A stretch of 55,044 bases of DNA from Prevotellaceae bacterium (GTDB lineage: Bacteria; Bacteroidota; Bacteroidia; Bacteroidales; UBA932): assembly GCA_031267135.1 (NCBI GenBank), contig JAIRZQ010000193.1, positions 1-55,044 of the forward strand. The letters are read 5' to 3'. The first letter of the stretch is position 1. Each line of letters opens with the position of its first letter. Of this stretch, positions 35,668 to 44,276 are shown piece after piece. The notes under the pieces are model-generated. The model saw nothing but the letters and a program-made list of their open reading frames with translations. It ran no database searches and was not told the DNA's origin. A program made the translations under genes and the position numbers.

Positions 35668-36440
35668 TTTTCCTGACTTATTTTTTGTAATTCTGCTGAT
35701 TTTCTTAAAATTCTCGGTTGTGGCGCTTTTGGGTTGCTGATATTTTTATCTTGCAGTTTTAATTGCTGATTTGTATTTGTTGGCGTTGGCGCAGGCTTTG
35801 GTTGCTGTTGAGGTATTATTTCGGTTGTATCGGGGAAAATTATAGCATTTGAAGCTGTACTGTCGTTTGCGGTTTTGTGCTGTCTGTCTATTGTCAAATC
35901 GCCTTCGCGTATGGTTCGTATTTCGTAATCGGAAAGATTTTCGTTGGATATCCATCCGTCGTGAGCATCAAAAAATCCGTTTTTGAGGAAAAATTTAGTA
36001 AAGCAGTCGTTATAAATTTTTCCGTTTATTCTGTCCCAGTAAAGCGTATCGGTAATAATTTTTGTATTGTCAAGATAATTTGTTACAACAACGCTGTCGT
36101 ATGCGCTGTAAAATTCATCTCTGCCTTCTTTCATTTTTGCAAATTTCGCTTCTATTGTAGATTCAAGTACAAGCGAGTCGGTAAACGATTCTACGTAAAT
36201 TCCGTCGGGAAAGGTTGTATATTTGCCTTCCTTGCCCGAAAACTGCAACATTCGCGCAGCCTGTGCCGTTTGCTTTGTTTTTCCATATTGGCTTAAAACA
36301 ACGTTTAAATTAAGCGTTTCCGACAGCAAAACATCTTCTTTTGCTGTGTTGTCGGTTATTTCTTCCTGTTTATCGCTGCACGAAAAAAAAACGATGACAC
36401 ACAATGCAAGCGCCATCGTTTTTATCCTGTTCGGTTTCAT
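35664..36440 (-). CDS. lptC: LPS export protein LptC
   Basis: A bitopic periplasmic component of the LptB2FGC-A bridge that carries LPS to the outer membrane. 258 aa. A short N-terminal hydrophobic segment ends in FFSCSDKQEE, so here it may be lipid-anchored at Cys21 rather than held by a helix. The beta-jellyroll (about 55-190) contains YTTFPDGIYVESF and the DTLYWDRINGKIYND block found in LptC/LptA. The last ~70 residues are a Pro/Gln/Asn-rich tail. Coupled to the next gene. Confidence 0.8.
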   Translation of the reverse strand: MKPNRIKTMALALCVIVFFSCSDKQEEITDNTAKEDVLLSETLNLNVVLSQYGKTKQTAQAARMLQFSGKEGKYTTFPDGIYVESFTDSLVLESTIEAKFAKMKEGRDEFYSAYDSVVVTNYLDNTKIITDTLYWDRINGKIYNDCFTKFFLKNGFFDAHDGWISNENLSDYEIRTIREGDLTIDRQHKTANDSTASNAIIFPDTTEIIPQQQPKPAPTPTNTNQQLKLQDKNISNPKAPQPRILRKSAELQKISQEK

Positions 36441-36467
36441 TTTTTAAGCCAATTTTGTCAGTTAAAT

Positions 36468-37790
36468 TTATTTTGCCGACCGAATGGTTGTTGTTCCCGT
36501 AACGCCGTTGCAGTTTACAGTAAATTGCTGACCTTCGGTATATTCGTTGAGGAATATGTCCTGATACGAAGGGAAATGCTTACTGTATGTTGCAATAGCC
36601 GAATTTGCCGAACTTGTCAAACTCGAATCAATGCTTTTTGCTTTTTGGAACAAATCGACTACAATCCAGAAAATGGCGCGACCGCCAAATTCGCAGTCCG
36701 AAGCGTTTGTTGCCATGCGTGCGTAGCAATTTGCTTTAATCACATACGCTTCGCCGGCATTCGGATTCAAATTTATTGACTGATTTGCAAGCGATAATGC
36801 CGAACCTGTGCGTCCTTCATTAAAATAAACATTAGCAACCTGAAGCATGTATTTCGTTTTTTGCAACTTGTCGATTTCCTGTTCGATAGCCTCGTTCATA
36901 TACGACATTGCCTTGTCTTTATCGCCTCTGATCAAGAAAAGCTGAGCCAGCTGAAATGCCGATTCCGCATTAGGTTCAAGACGATAGCCTGCTTCTACCA
37001 CATCTGCAAAAAGTTGTGTTTCTTTGCAGCCTTCGGTGTTTGAAAGACGATACCTGATTCCGCGAATTAAATCCATATCTTCGGGATTTGCCTGAAATTT
37101 AGGCGTGTACATTGCAATAAGATTTTCGCACGAGTTGAGTTCGGGCATTGAAAGAAACAGTCCTTCTATGGTTTTGCGAGCTTCGGTTATTTCATCCGAT
37201 ACCGGCAATTTTTCTATTTCGTTAATTATTTTTTCATATCTGGCAATAGTTGCATCGGCTTCCAGTAATTGTTTGCCGTACATTATTTTTACCTGTTGCA
37301 TTATTTGTATGTATGAATCTGCGGGCTTATACTTTTCGATTGCGGCAATTTCATATTCTTTTATTATTTCCGAATGGTTGTCGGGGCGAAAATCTATTAA
37401 TTCGCCTGCTTTGCGAAAGGCTGTTTCTCCTTTTGACGGTCTGCCGAAAATTTCATGCCGCTTATCATACAGCATAATAACCGTATCAACATATTTTTGC
37501 TTTTTTACCTGGTCGCTTTCCTTATTTGCCAGGTTTTGCATTATTCTTATGCCGTACAAATAAGTGTTTTGACTTGCATTCGGACAAACCTGCATCAGTT
37601 CCTTAAATAAAGTATATGCAACTTCATAATTTTGACTCTTAATTTCTTCGGATATAAAATTAAGATTAATAACGCATTTTGCGCTATCTTCGGGCGTAGC
37701 GCCAAATCTGCCTTTTTGCCCAAAAGAACTTGGTGTTAATACAAACATCAAGAAAATTGAACTTAATGTAAACTTACTGATTGTTTTCAT
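36468..37790 (-). CDS. Secreted TPR-repeat protein
   Basis: 440 aa from the Met at 37790 (MKTISKFTLSSIFLMFVL), which gives a Sec signal peptide cut near SSFGQ; the reading from 37844 adds 18 residues overlapping the upstream gene. Helical TPR-like units run through most of the protein, clearest at LAQLFLIRGDKDKAMSYMNEA and ANVYFNEGRTGSALSLANQS. Conserved in this position between the barrel protein and lptC in Bacteroidales. Probably a periplasmic scaffold for envelope assembly; the partner is unknown. Confidence 0.8.
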   Translation of the reverse strand: MKTISKFTLSSIFLMFVLTPSSFGQKGRFGATPEDSAKCVINLNFISEEIKSQNYEVAYTLFKELMQVCPNASQNTYLYGIRIMQNLANKESDQVKKQKYVDTVIMLYDKRHEIFGRPSKGETAFRKAGELIDFRPDNHSEIIKEYEIAAIEKYKPADSYIQIMQQVKIMYGKQLLEADATIARYEKIINEIEKLPVSDEITEARKTIEGLFLSMPELNSCENLIAMYTPKFQANPEDMDLIRGIRYRLSNTEGCKETQLFADVVEAGYRLEPNAESAFQLAQLFLIRGDKDKAMSYMNEAIEQEIDKLQKTKYMLQVANVYFNEGRTGSALSLANQSINLNPNAGEAYVIKANCYARMATNASDCEFGGRAIFWIVVDLFQKAKSIDSSLTSSANSAIATYSKHFPSYQDIFLNEYTEGQQFTVNCNGVTGTTTIRSAK

Positions 37791-37809
37791 TGTAATTTTA
37801 TTTATAACA

Positions 37810-39120
37810 TTAATTAAATTGAAATTTCTGAAACCATATATCAAAAATATTTATTCCTACCGAAAACGTAACGAATGTTTCCTTAATAAGTCCGTTTTTG
37901 ACAGTTCCGCGCTGTCCGACCTCAACAGCGGCATTTATTTTTGAACCTAACCGCCGCGTCAAAGGTATGCCTGCGCCGAATGTAAGGCTCTGTTCGGTTA
38001 TATTCTGTCCGTTACAGGTCATAAATGTTTTTGAATATCGAAATCCTGCGCGGTAATTCCATCGTTTTAAATTATTTTTCAAATTGTTCGCTCTGGGAGT
38101 GTATTCAATTCCTGCATTAAACGTATGGTTTTTGCCCGGCGTAAATGAAAACGAACTTGAAAACGCATCCATGTTAAATTTCGACCAATCCTGATAGGTA
38201 TAATCGGCGCCAATCAAAAGTTTGTCCGTTCTGCGCAATGTAAAGCCAAGCCCGAACGTTGCAGGCAGAAAAACGTCGTTAACGTTTACCGAAACATTTC
38301 GCGATGTATCGGTTGTTATGTCGCCTACTGTTATTGTTGTAATTTCTTTTTGCGCCGGCAATATCGTTTTGGGTTGATATATTGCTCCCACAGTCAGAAA
38401 TGTGCCAGAATTCAATCGTGTGTGATATTGTGCGCCGACAGTAAATCCTATTTTACTGATTCGTGTTCTGCTTTCCGAAAAAATATTGTTGTGCGTTGCA
38501 TCTGTTGTAAATTCAATAGAGTTATAACGGTTTATCGAACCGAAATAATAATGCATGTTAACGCCTATCGAAAATTTTGGAAACAGCCTGTATCCTGCGC
38601 CCCAGTGCAACTGGTTTATTCCGCCTTCGCCCGTATACGTATATCGTATGTCGCCGTCGTTATTTATTTGCTTGGGGTCGGTTTCCCTGCGCTCGATGTC
38701 GTAGCCAATGTCGCTTACAGGCGATAGTCCGGCGTTAACCGTCAAATTTGGCGCTATTCTCAAACTGAAGTCCACATAGTCGAAATAAAAAGTATTTGCG
38801 CTTGTATTCGATAATGATGATTTTGAATAGGTGTTTTTTGAACCGGCTGCAAAATCAAGCATCACAACAAGCGAATCCTGAATGCTTAAGGCTGCGGGAT
38901 TATATGAATTTATTCCCAACGGGTCGCGCGAGCCGTAGTTTATTCCTCCCATTGCTTTATTTGCAATACTTCCGTGACGATATACATCTCCGATACCATA
39001 CATGGTATATGGCGAATGTGTTCTTAATGCATCGCCATCTCTTTGCGCTAATACAGTATTGGTTGATAAGATTGTTGCTGTAATTAAAATAATTAATATT
39101 TTCCCGTAAATTTTCAACAT
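37810..39120 (-). CDS. Outer-membrane beta-barrel protein
   Basis: 436 aa with a signal peptide (cut near VLAQ) and alternating amphipathic strands throughout, ending in the aromatic C-terminus IWFQKFQFN. The early YTMYGIGDV and GINSYNPAALS segments recall FadL/PorV-type barrels of Bacteroidota. The substrate is not evident. First gene of a five-gene minus-strand operon (barrel, TPR, LptC, CNNM/CorC, upp) behind the promoter at 39279, a context that points to envelope biogenesis. Confidence 0.75.
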   Translation of the reverse strand: MLKIYGKILIILITATILSTNTVLAQRDGDALRTHSPYTMYGIGDVYRHGSIANKAMGGINYGSRDPLGINSYNPAALSIQDSLVVMLDFAAGSKNTYSKSSLSNTSANTFYFDYVDFSLRIAPNLTVNAGLSPVSDIGYDIERRETDPKQINNDGDIRYTYTGEGGINQLHWGAGYRLFPKFSIGVNMHYYFGSINRYNSIEFTTDATHNNIFSESRTRISKIGFTVGAQYHTRLNSGTFLTVGAIYQPKTILPAQKEITTITVGDITTDTSRNVSVNVNDVFLPATFGLGFTLRRTDKLLIGADYTYQDWSKFNMDAFSSSFSFTPGKNHTFNAGIEYTPRANNLKNNLKRWNYRAGFRYSKTFMTCNGQNITEQSLTFGAGIPLTRRLGSKINAAVEVGQRGTVKNGLIKETFVTFSVGINIFDIWFQKFQFN

Positions 39121-39278
39121 TTATATATAATTTTTTATTTTCAATAAGCCCATTGTCAAATTTAAAAGATGACAAAGATGCACTTTTTTATATTTATAAC
39201 CAAAAAATGTGCCAATTTTATTCATCAGCACAACAATTTTTGTTTTTTATAAAATCATTTTTTAATATAATTACGCTG

Positions 39279-39310
39279 CAAAGGTAAAAAATATATCGTT
39301 TGCAAGCAAT
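39279..39310 (-). promoter_or_regulatory. Promoter of the envelope operon
   Basis: Minus-strand TACCTTTG (39279-39286) with ATTG 20 bases upstream (39307-39310). It fits the Bacteroidota consensus. The leader would be about 150 nt. The gap 39121-39420 is otherwise AT-rich and carries the divergent promoter at 39391. Confidence 0.55.
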
Positions 39311-39390
39311 ATGTTAAGTTAAGAAATACAAAAAACAGGCATGACCGATATTTATATTAATAAATTTATTCGTAATGAGCGACTAAATAT

Positions 39391-39398
39391 TATCTTTG
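39391..39398 (+). promoter_or_regulatory. Promoter -7 element of the YiiX-like gene
   Basis: TATCTTTG fits TAnnTTTG, 22 bases before the start codon. The -33 region is weak. Confidence 0.5.
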
Positions 39399-39420
39399 TA
39401 CGAAATATTACAGAACTGTT

Positions 39421-40056
39421 ATGAAAAAAATAATTTTATTAACCGGTTTAATGGTTTGTACGGCAAATGTTTTTGCCCAGTTCAGTCTGAAATCCGGCGA
39501 CTTGCTGTTTCAAGCAGGAAAAAGTACAACGTTAAGCGATGCTGTTGCACAGGTAACATCGGGAGCAGACAGTGTAAACTATACTCATGTAGGTATTGTG
39601 TCGATAGAAAATGATAAAATATTTGTGATTGAAGCCACAACGCCCAAAGTGAGAAAAGTCATTATAGATACTTTCCTCAATGATGCCCGCAAAATTGACG
39701 GAAAACCCATAGTGGCAGTAGGACGACTGCAAAGCAAATATTTTGATATTATACCTCAGGCGATAAAAAATGCGGAAGCATACTTGGGCAAGCCTTACGA
39801 TTATGTTTATTCGCCCGACAATGATGAATATTATTGCAGCGAACTGGTATATCTTGCTTTCAGAAATAAAAAAGGCAAACCCGTATTCAAAGCAAAAAAA
39901 ATGACTTTCTGCGACGATAAGGGAAATATGACTGCCGAATGGATTCGGCATTTTGCAAAATATAACGCTCCTGTTCCCGAAGGACGCAAAGGAACAAATC
40001 CCGGCGATATGTCAAAATCAAAGGAAATAACAATTATTTACAGGTATTTTAATTAA
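39421..40056 (+). CDS. YiiX-like permuted NlpC/P60-type cysteine peptidase or amidase
   Basis: 211 aa with a Sec signal peptide (cut near VFAQ). The circularly permuted papain fold is indicated by SGDLLFQ at the start, the catalytic His in NYTHVGIV (about 58-65), the acidic residue in VIEAT, and the catalytic Cys in EYYCSELVYLAF (about 137-148). Relatives hydrolyse amide or ester bonds in cell-wall or lipid substrates; the substrate here is unknown. Single gene, with a bidirectional terminator just after the stop codon. Confidence 0.85.
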   Translation: MKKIILLTGLMVCTANVFAQFSLKSGDLLFQAGKSTTLSDAVAQVTSGADSVNYTHVGIVSIENDKIFVIEATTPKVRKVIIDTFLNDARKIDGKPIVAVGRLQSKYFDIIPQAIKNAEAYLGKPYDYVYSPDNDEYYCSELVYLAFRNKKGKPVFKAKKMTFCDDKGNMTAEWIRHFAKYNAPVPEGRKGTNPGDMSKSKEITIIYRYFN

Positions 40057-40093
40057 AACGGGCAATACTGAATAAATTTCAATATTGCCCGTT
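40057..40093. terminator. Bidirectional terminator
   Basis: A 14-bp stem, AACGGGCAATACTG with CAATATTGCCCGTT (one G-U), lies between two convergent genes. Confidence 0.7.
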
Positions 40094-40114
40094 AATCTGC
40101 TGAGGTAGAATTGA

Positions 40115-40654
40115 TTATTCTGCTGCTTTGAACAGCGCTTTTTCTTTGTTTAGCTTTTGTTTATCTTCGGAAAATTCCAAGCGGTTCTTTACTGATTTGC
40201 GCAATGATTTTTGAGAATAGTCAAATTGCCTGCCTTTCATACGCTTTCCATCGAACAGCTTCATTACAGTTTTCGCCTGTTTTGCCGTAAGAAACTTGCG
40301 AAATTCATTGTAATATTTTTCGCGAATATCAACTGTTTTACGCGCTTTTGCAAAACTGTCCCGTACATTTTCATCAATATCCGAATCATTTGTTTCGCCA
40401 TCTTTATTCAATTTCCTGAAGCCGACATTTTCGCTTAATTCATTCAAATAAGCCTTATAAACGGGGGCAAATTTTACTGCGGTAACATCATCGAGCATGA
40501 GTTTGTCTGCCGCTTTTTTACATTTTTTTTCAATAATTTCTTCCTTACCCGGCTTTTCATTGTTTTTGAAATGCCGCTTTTTTTCAAACTTTTGCTGTGC
40601 ATCAGCCGAAACGCATAAAATAGCGCTTAATAAAAGAATTAGTAATTTTTTCAT
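40115..40654 (-). CDS. Secreted helical Lys-rich protein, unknown function
   Basis: 179 aa: a Sec signal peptide (MKKLLILLLSAILCVSADAQ), then an almost entirely charged helical body. FRKFLTAKQAKTVMKLFDG resembles the LTxxQ segment of Spy/CpxP-type periplasmic proteins, and the spacing to VYKAYLNEL supports such a fold weakly. It may act as a periplasmic chaperone or stress protein. Single gene; its upstream region holds the candidate small transcript at 40704-40900 on the other strand. Confidence 0.55.
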   Translation of the reverse strand: MKKLLILLLSAILCVSADAQQKFEKKRHFKNNEKPGKEEIIEKKCKKAADKLMLDDVTAVKFAPVYKAYLNELSENVGFRKLNKDGETNDSDIDENVRDSFAKARKTVDIREKYYNEFRKFLTAKQAKTVMKLFDGKRMKGRQFDYSQKSLRKSVKNRLEFSEDKQKLNKEKALFKAAE

Positions 40655-40703
40655 GATACAATCTGTTTTTAATTTGATATTAATAATTTAATTTGCTTTA
40701 TAT

Positions 40704-40711
40704 TACCTTTG
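40704..40711 (+). promoter_or_regulatory. Orphan promoter-like element
   Basis: TACCTTTG matches TAnnTTTG but no -33 is spaced correctly. No annotated gene follows for about 250 bases, and a terminator lies at 40868. A 36-codon reading (40717-40827, MKRKRFKIKKK...) begins only six bases after it and would be leaderless. Confidence 0.3.
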
Positions 40712-40867
40712 ATAAGATGAAACGCAAAAGGTTTAAAATCAAAAAGAAAGCCATGCTTCAGCAGTCTGAAAATAATTTTTTGCTGTCCGGATGCGGAAAA
40801 TACGCATATCGACAAGAAAAACAATGATTTATAACGCCAATAATATTTTGAAATTAATAAATTATAG

Positions 40868-40901
40868 CCCGACTGTTAGTTGCAAACTGTCGGTTTTTAT
40901 T
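40868..40901 (+). terminator. Rho-independent terminator upstream of etfB
   Basis: CCGAC pairs with GTCGG around a 15-base loop and is followed by a long T-rich run. It lies just before the etfB promoter, and no plus-strand gene precedes it, so it may end a small transcript starting near 40718. Confidence 0.6.
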
Positions 40902-40909
40902 TTTTTTCA

Positions 40910-40917
40910 TATCTTTG
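40910..40917 (+). promoter_or_regulatory. Promoter -7 element of the etf operon
   Basis: TATCTTTG fits TAnnTTTG, 43 bases before the etfB start codon. The -33 region is occupied by the T run of the preceding terminator. Confidence 0.5.
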
Positions 40918-40960
40918 TCGACTAAATTGAATAATTTTTTTAATTTAAAATAGACTATTT

Positions 40961-41839
40961 ATGACAGGAAAATTAAAAATTGTTGTGCTGGCAAAGCAGG
41001 TTCCCGACACTCGTAACGTCGGCAAAGATGCTATGAAAGAAGACGGAACTGTAAATCGCGCAGCGCTGCCTGCAATCTTCAATCCCGAAGATTTGAACGC
41101 TCTCGAACAGGCTCTTCGATTGAAAGACCGATATGAAGGTTCAACTGTTACGGTTTTAACGATGGGCCCGGCGCGGGCAGCAGAAATAATTCGCGAAGGA
41201 TTGTTCCGCGGAGCCGATAATGGTTATTTGCTCACCGACCGCGCATTTGCCGGAGCCGACACTTTGGCTACGTCATACGCTCTTGCCGTTGCAATAAGAA
41301 AAATCGGAGATTACGATATTATTATCGGCGGGCGTCAGGCAATTGATGGCGATACGGCTCAAGTAGGCCCGCAGGTTGCAGAAAAACTCGGACTTACGCA
41401 AATTACTTATGCCGAAGAAATTGTTAAAATTGAAGATGAAAAAATTACGGTGAAACGACACATTCCCGGTGGAATCGAAACTGTTGAAGGTCCGCTGCCA
41501 ATTGTTATAACCGTAAACGGTTCGGCAGCTGCATGTCGTCCGCGTAATGCCAAGCTGGTACAAAAGTATAAATATGCTAAAACGCCGACAGAAAAGGCAG
41601 ATAATCAATTGCAGCATGCCGATTTGTACAATGTTCGCAACTATCTGAACCTTGCAGAATGGAGCGTAGTCGACGTGAACGGCGATATTGCACAGTGCGG
41701 ATTATCAGGTTCGCCGACAAAGGTGAAAGCTATACAAAACATTGTTTTTCAAGCAAAGGAAAGTAAAACAATAACAGGCGCCGATAATGAAATCGAAGAT
41801 TTAATTGTAGAGCTGTTAAATAATCATACTATTGGATGA
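40961..41839 (+). CDS. etfB: Electron transfer flavoprotein beta subunit
   Basis: Carries the AMP or second FAD of the Etf heterodimer that takes electrons from acyl-CoA dehydrogenase; cytoplasmic. 292 aa. KIVVLAKQVPDT opens it; IIIGGRQAIDGDTAQVGPQVAE (about 123-144, in pieces) and the C-terminal recognition-loop part are characteristic. At 292 aa it is longer than mitochondrial EtfB, like the anaerobe forms. Whether it bifurcates electrons cannot be told by reading. etfA follows after 51 bases. Confidence 0.95.
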   Translation: MTGKLKIVVLAKQVPDTRNVGKDAMKEDGTVNRAALPAIFNPEDLNALEQALRLKDRYEGSTVTVLTMGPARAAEIIREGLFRGADNGYLLTDRAFAGADTLATSYALAVAIRKIGDYDIIIGGRQAIDGDTAQVGPQVAEKLGLTQITYAEEIVKIEDEKITVKRHIPGGIETVEGPLPIVITVNGSAAACRPRNAKLVQKYKYAKTPTEKADNQLQHADLYNVRNYLNLAEWSVVDVNGDIAQCGLSGSPTKVKAIQNIVFQAKESKTITGADNEIEDLIVELLNNHTIG

Positions 41840-41890
41840 TATATTATTATTTAAGGTATGAAAATATTAATTTAATTAAAAAATTACAAA

Positions 41891-42910
41891 ATGAATAATT
41901 TATTTGTATATTGCGAAATAGAAGACAACATTGTTGCAGATGTAAGCCTCGAACTGCTTACAAAAGGACGCTCGCTGGCAAACCGGCTGAAATGCCGGCT
42001 CGAAGCCATTATAATAGGCAACAGGCTCGATGGTATCGAAAAACAGGTAATTCCTTATGGCGTTGATAAATTGCATGTGTTTGACGGAGAAAAACTTTAT
42101 CCTTACACATCTCTTCCCCATACATCGATTTTAGTAAATCTGTTTATAGAAGAAAAACCTCAAATTTGCCTGATGGGCGCAACAGTTATAGGTCGCGATT
42201 TGGGACCTCGCGTATCGTCGGCGCTCAAAAGCGGTTTAACTGCCGATTGTACTTCGCTTGAAATAGGCTCGCACGAAGACAAAAAAAACAATATTGTTTA
42301 CGAAAGTCTGCTTTATCAAATTCGTCCCGCTTTCGGAGGGAATATAGTTGCAACAATCATAAATCCCGAACATCGTCCGCAAATGGCAACGGTTCGCGAA
42401 GGAGTTATGAAAAAAGAAATTCTCGATGAAAACTACAAAGGCGAAGTGATAAAACACAAAATTTCGACCTATGTTGATGAAAGCGACTATGCAGTAAAAG
42501 TCATCGAACGTCATATCGAAAAAGCCAAGCATAATCTTAAAGGCTCGCCGATTATAATATCCGGAGGCTATGGAGTAGGTTCCAAAGAAAATTTTAATTT
42601 GCTCTATGATCTTGCAAAGGTGATAAACGGCGAAGTTGGAGCAAGCCGCGCCGCCGTTGATGCAGGATTTGCAGATCACGACAGACAAATCGGACAGACA
42701 GGCATAACGGTACATCCGAAATTATATATCGCCTGCGGAATTTCAGGACAGATTCAACATATTGCGGGAATGCAGGACAGTTCGATAATAATATCAATAA
42801 ATACCGATCAGAATGCGCCGATAAATCAAATTGCCGACTATGCAATCATTGGAGATATAATGGAAGTTGTTCCGAAAATGATTAAATATTACAAGAAAAA
42901 TTCAAAATAA
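41891..42910 (+). CDS. etfA: Electron transfer flavoprotein alpha subunit
   Basis: The FAD-binding partner of EtfB, 339 aa. The C-terminal FAD domain shows SGGYGVGSKENFNLLYDLA, GASRAAVDAGF, HPKLYIACGISGQIQHIAGM (about 274-293) and SIIISINTDQNAPI. With the acyl-CoA dehydrogenase at 44277 it forms a redox chain; a DUF4143 ATPase gene has come between them. Confidence 0.96.
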   Translation: MNNLFVYCEIEDNIVADVSLELLTKGRSLANRLKCRLEAIIIGNRLDGIEKQVIPYGVDKLHVFDGEKLYPYTSLPHTSILVNLFIEEKPQICLMGATVIGRDLGPRVSSALKSGLTADCTSLEIGSHEDKKNNIVYESLLYQIRPAFGGNIVATIINPEHRPQMATVREGVMKKEILDENYKGEVIKHKISTYVDESDYAVKVIERHIEKAKHNLKGSPIIISGGYGVGSKENFNLLYDLAKVINGEVGASRAAVDAGFADHDRQIGQTGITVHPKLYIACGISGQIQHIAGMQDSSIIISINTDQNAPINQIADYAIIGDIMEVVPKMIKYYKKNSK

Positions 42911-42980
42911 TTTAATACTGTTACAATGCGCAATTCCTTAATAACGGCAATTTTCGGGGAATTCAATCCTTAAAAATTGC

Positions 42981-42988
42981 TATTTTTG
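42981..42988 (+). promoter_or_regulatory. Promoter -7 element of the ATPase gene
   Basis: TATTTTTG fits TAnnTTTG. Transcription would begin at about 42995, so the ATG at 42998 would be leaderless and the ATG at 43034 is the better start. Confidence 0.45.
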
Positions 42989-43033
42989 AGGATTTGAATG
43001 AAAAACCGGCATTGCGCAGAAACAAATTTTACG

Positions 43034-44155
43034 ATGATAACACGCAGTTTGGCAAATACTATAAACGATAAGCTTTGGAAAAATAAGGCGATTATTGTTA
43101 TGGGAGCGCGGCAGGTAGGAAAAACTTCGCTGCTCAAAATGCTTTTTGCCAATGCTAATGATGTATTGTGGTTAAATGCCGATGAACCCGATGTGCGCGC
43201 CTTGTTTGAAAATGCTACTTCTGCTATTCTGAAACAATATTTCGGAAATCACAAAATTATAATTGTTGACGAGGCTCAACGCATAAGCGATGTTGGTGTA
43301 AAACTCAAATTAATTACCGACCAAATTCGTGATAAACAATTGATTGCAACCGGAAGTTCATCGTTTGCTTTAGCCAATAAAATAAATGAGCCGCTTACCG
43401 GGCGAAAATGGGAATATAAAATGTTTCCGCTGTCATTTGGCGAAATGGTTAATCATCATGGGCTTATTAACGAAAAGCGCCTTGTGCCGCATCGTATGAT
43501 TTATGGCTATTATCCTGATATTGTAACGCATGAAGGAGATGAAAAATCTGTTTTACTGCAACTTGCCGACAGCTATTTATATAAAGATGTACTTGCAAAT
43601 GAAGGAATCAGAAAACCAGATGTTATACTTAAACTGTTGCAGGCACTGGCTTTTCAAATCAGTGGCGAAGTTTCGATACGCGAACTTGGCGAAGTTTGCA
43701 GTATAGACTCCAAAACTGTTGAAAAATATATATCACTTCTGGAACAGTCGTATGTGATTTTCCGCTTGTCATCGTTTAGTCGAAATCTGCGAAATGAATT
43801 AAAAAACAAGCGGAAAATATATTTTTACGACAACGGCATTCGCAATGCCTTGATAAATAATTTTAATCCTGTAGATTTACGTCAGGACACAGGCGCTTTA
43901 TTTGAAAATTTTGCTGTAAGCGAACGGCTTAAGTTTTTAAATTATAATCAACAGTGGAAAAACAGATGGTTTTGGCGTACAACCGAAAAACAGGAAATCG
44001 ACTATATCGAAGAATCTGATGGACAAATAGAAGCATTTGAATTTAAGTGGAATCCGAAAAAACAGGGCAATATTCCGCAAATATTCAAAAAAACATATAC
44101 CGGCAATATATTTAAGGTAATAAACAGAGATAATGTTGAAGAATTTTTAATGTAA
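43034..44155 (+). CDS. AAA_14/DUF4143 ATPase
   Basis: 373 aa from the Met at 43034 (MITRSLANTIND); the earlier ATG (42998) lies at the predicted transcript start. Walker A is GARQVGKTS, Walker B IIIVDEAQRI, and a sensor-like TGSSSFAL follows, so this is the AAA_14 domain. The C-terminal half is DUF4143, with a winged-helix part (VSIRELGEVCSIDSKTVEKYISLLEQSYVIF) and the nuclease-like end WFWRTTEKQEIDYIEE. The family is common in Bacteroidales and mobile between loci; its biological role is not settled. It has its own promoter and interrupts the etf-acd block. Confidence 0.85.
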   Translation: MITRSLANTINDKLWKNKAIIVMGARQVGKTSLLKMLFANANDVLWLNADEPDVRALFENATSAILKQYFGNHKIIIVDEAQRISDVGVKLKLITDQIRDKQLIATGSSSFALANKINEPLTGRKWEYKMFPLSFGEMVNHHGLINEKRLVPHRMIYGYYPDIVTHEGDEKSVLLQLADSYLYKDVLANEGIRKPDVILKLLQALAFQISGEVSIRELGEVCSIDSKTVEKYISLLEQSYVIFRLSSFSRNLRNELKNKRKIYFYDNGIRNALINNFNPVDLRQDTGALFENFAVSERLKFLNYNQQWKNRWFWRTTEKQEIDYIEESDGQIEAFEFKWNPKKQGNIPQIFKKTYTGNIFKVINRDNVEEFLM

Positions 44156-44276
44156 ATAAATGGTGGATGATATGGATAATAAATACAACTCCTGTCCTGA
44201 TATTTACGTTTACAAAAACAAACAGAATAAATAAAAAGGAATTTGAGAAAAATAATAATTAAAAAATAAATTAAAA

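Noticed and set aside
40717..40827. 36-codon basic ORF
   Set aside because: Begins six bases after a promoter-like element, has no homology I recognise and no conserved features; kept only as part of the small-transcript finding.
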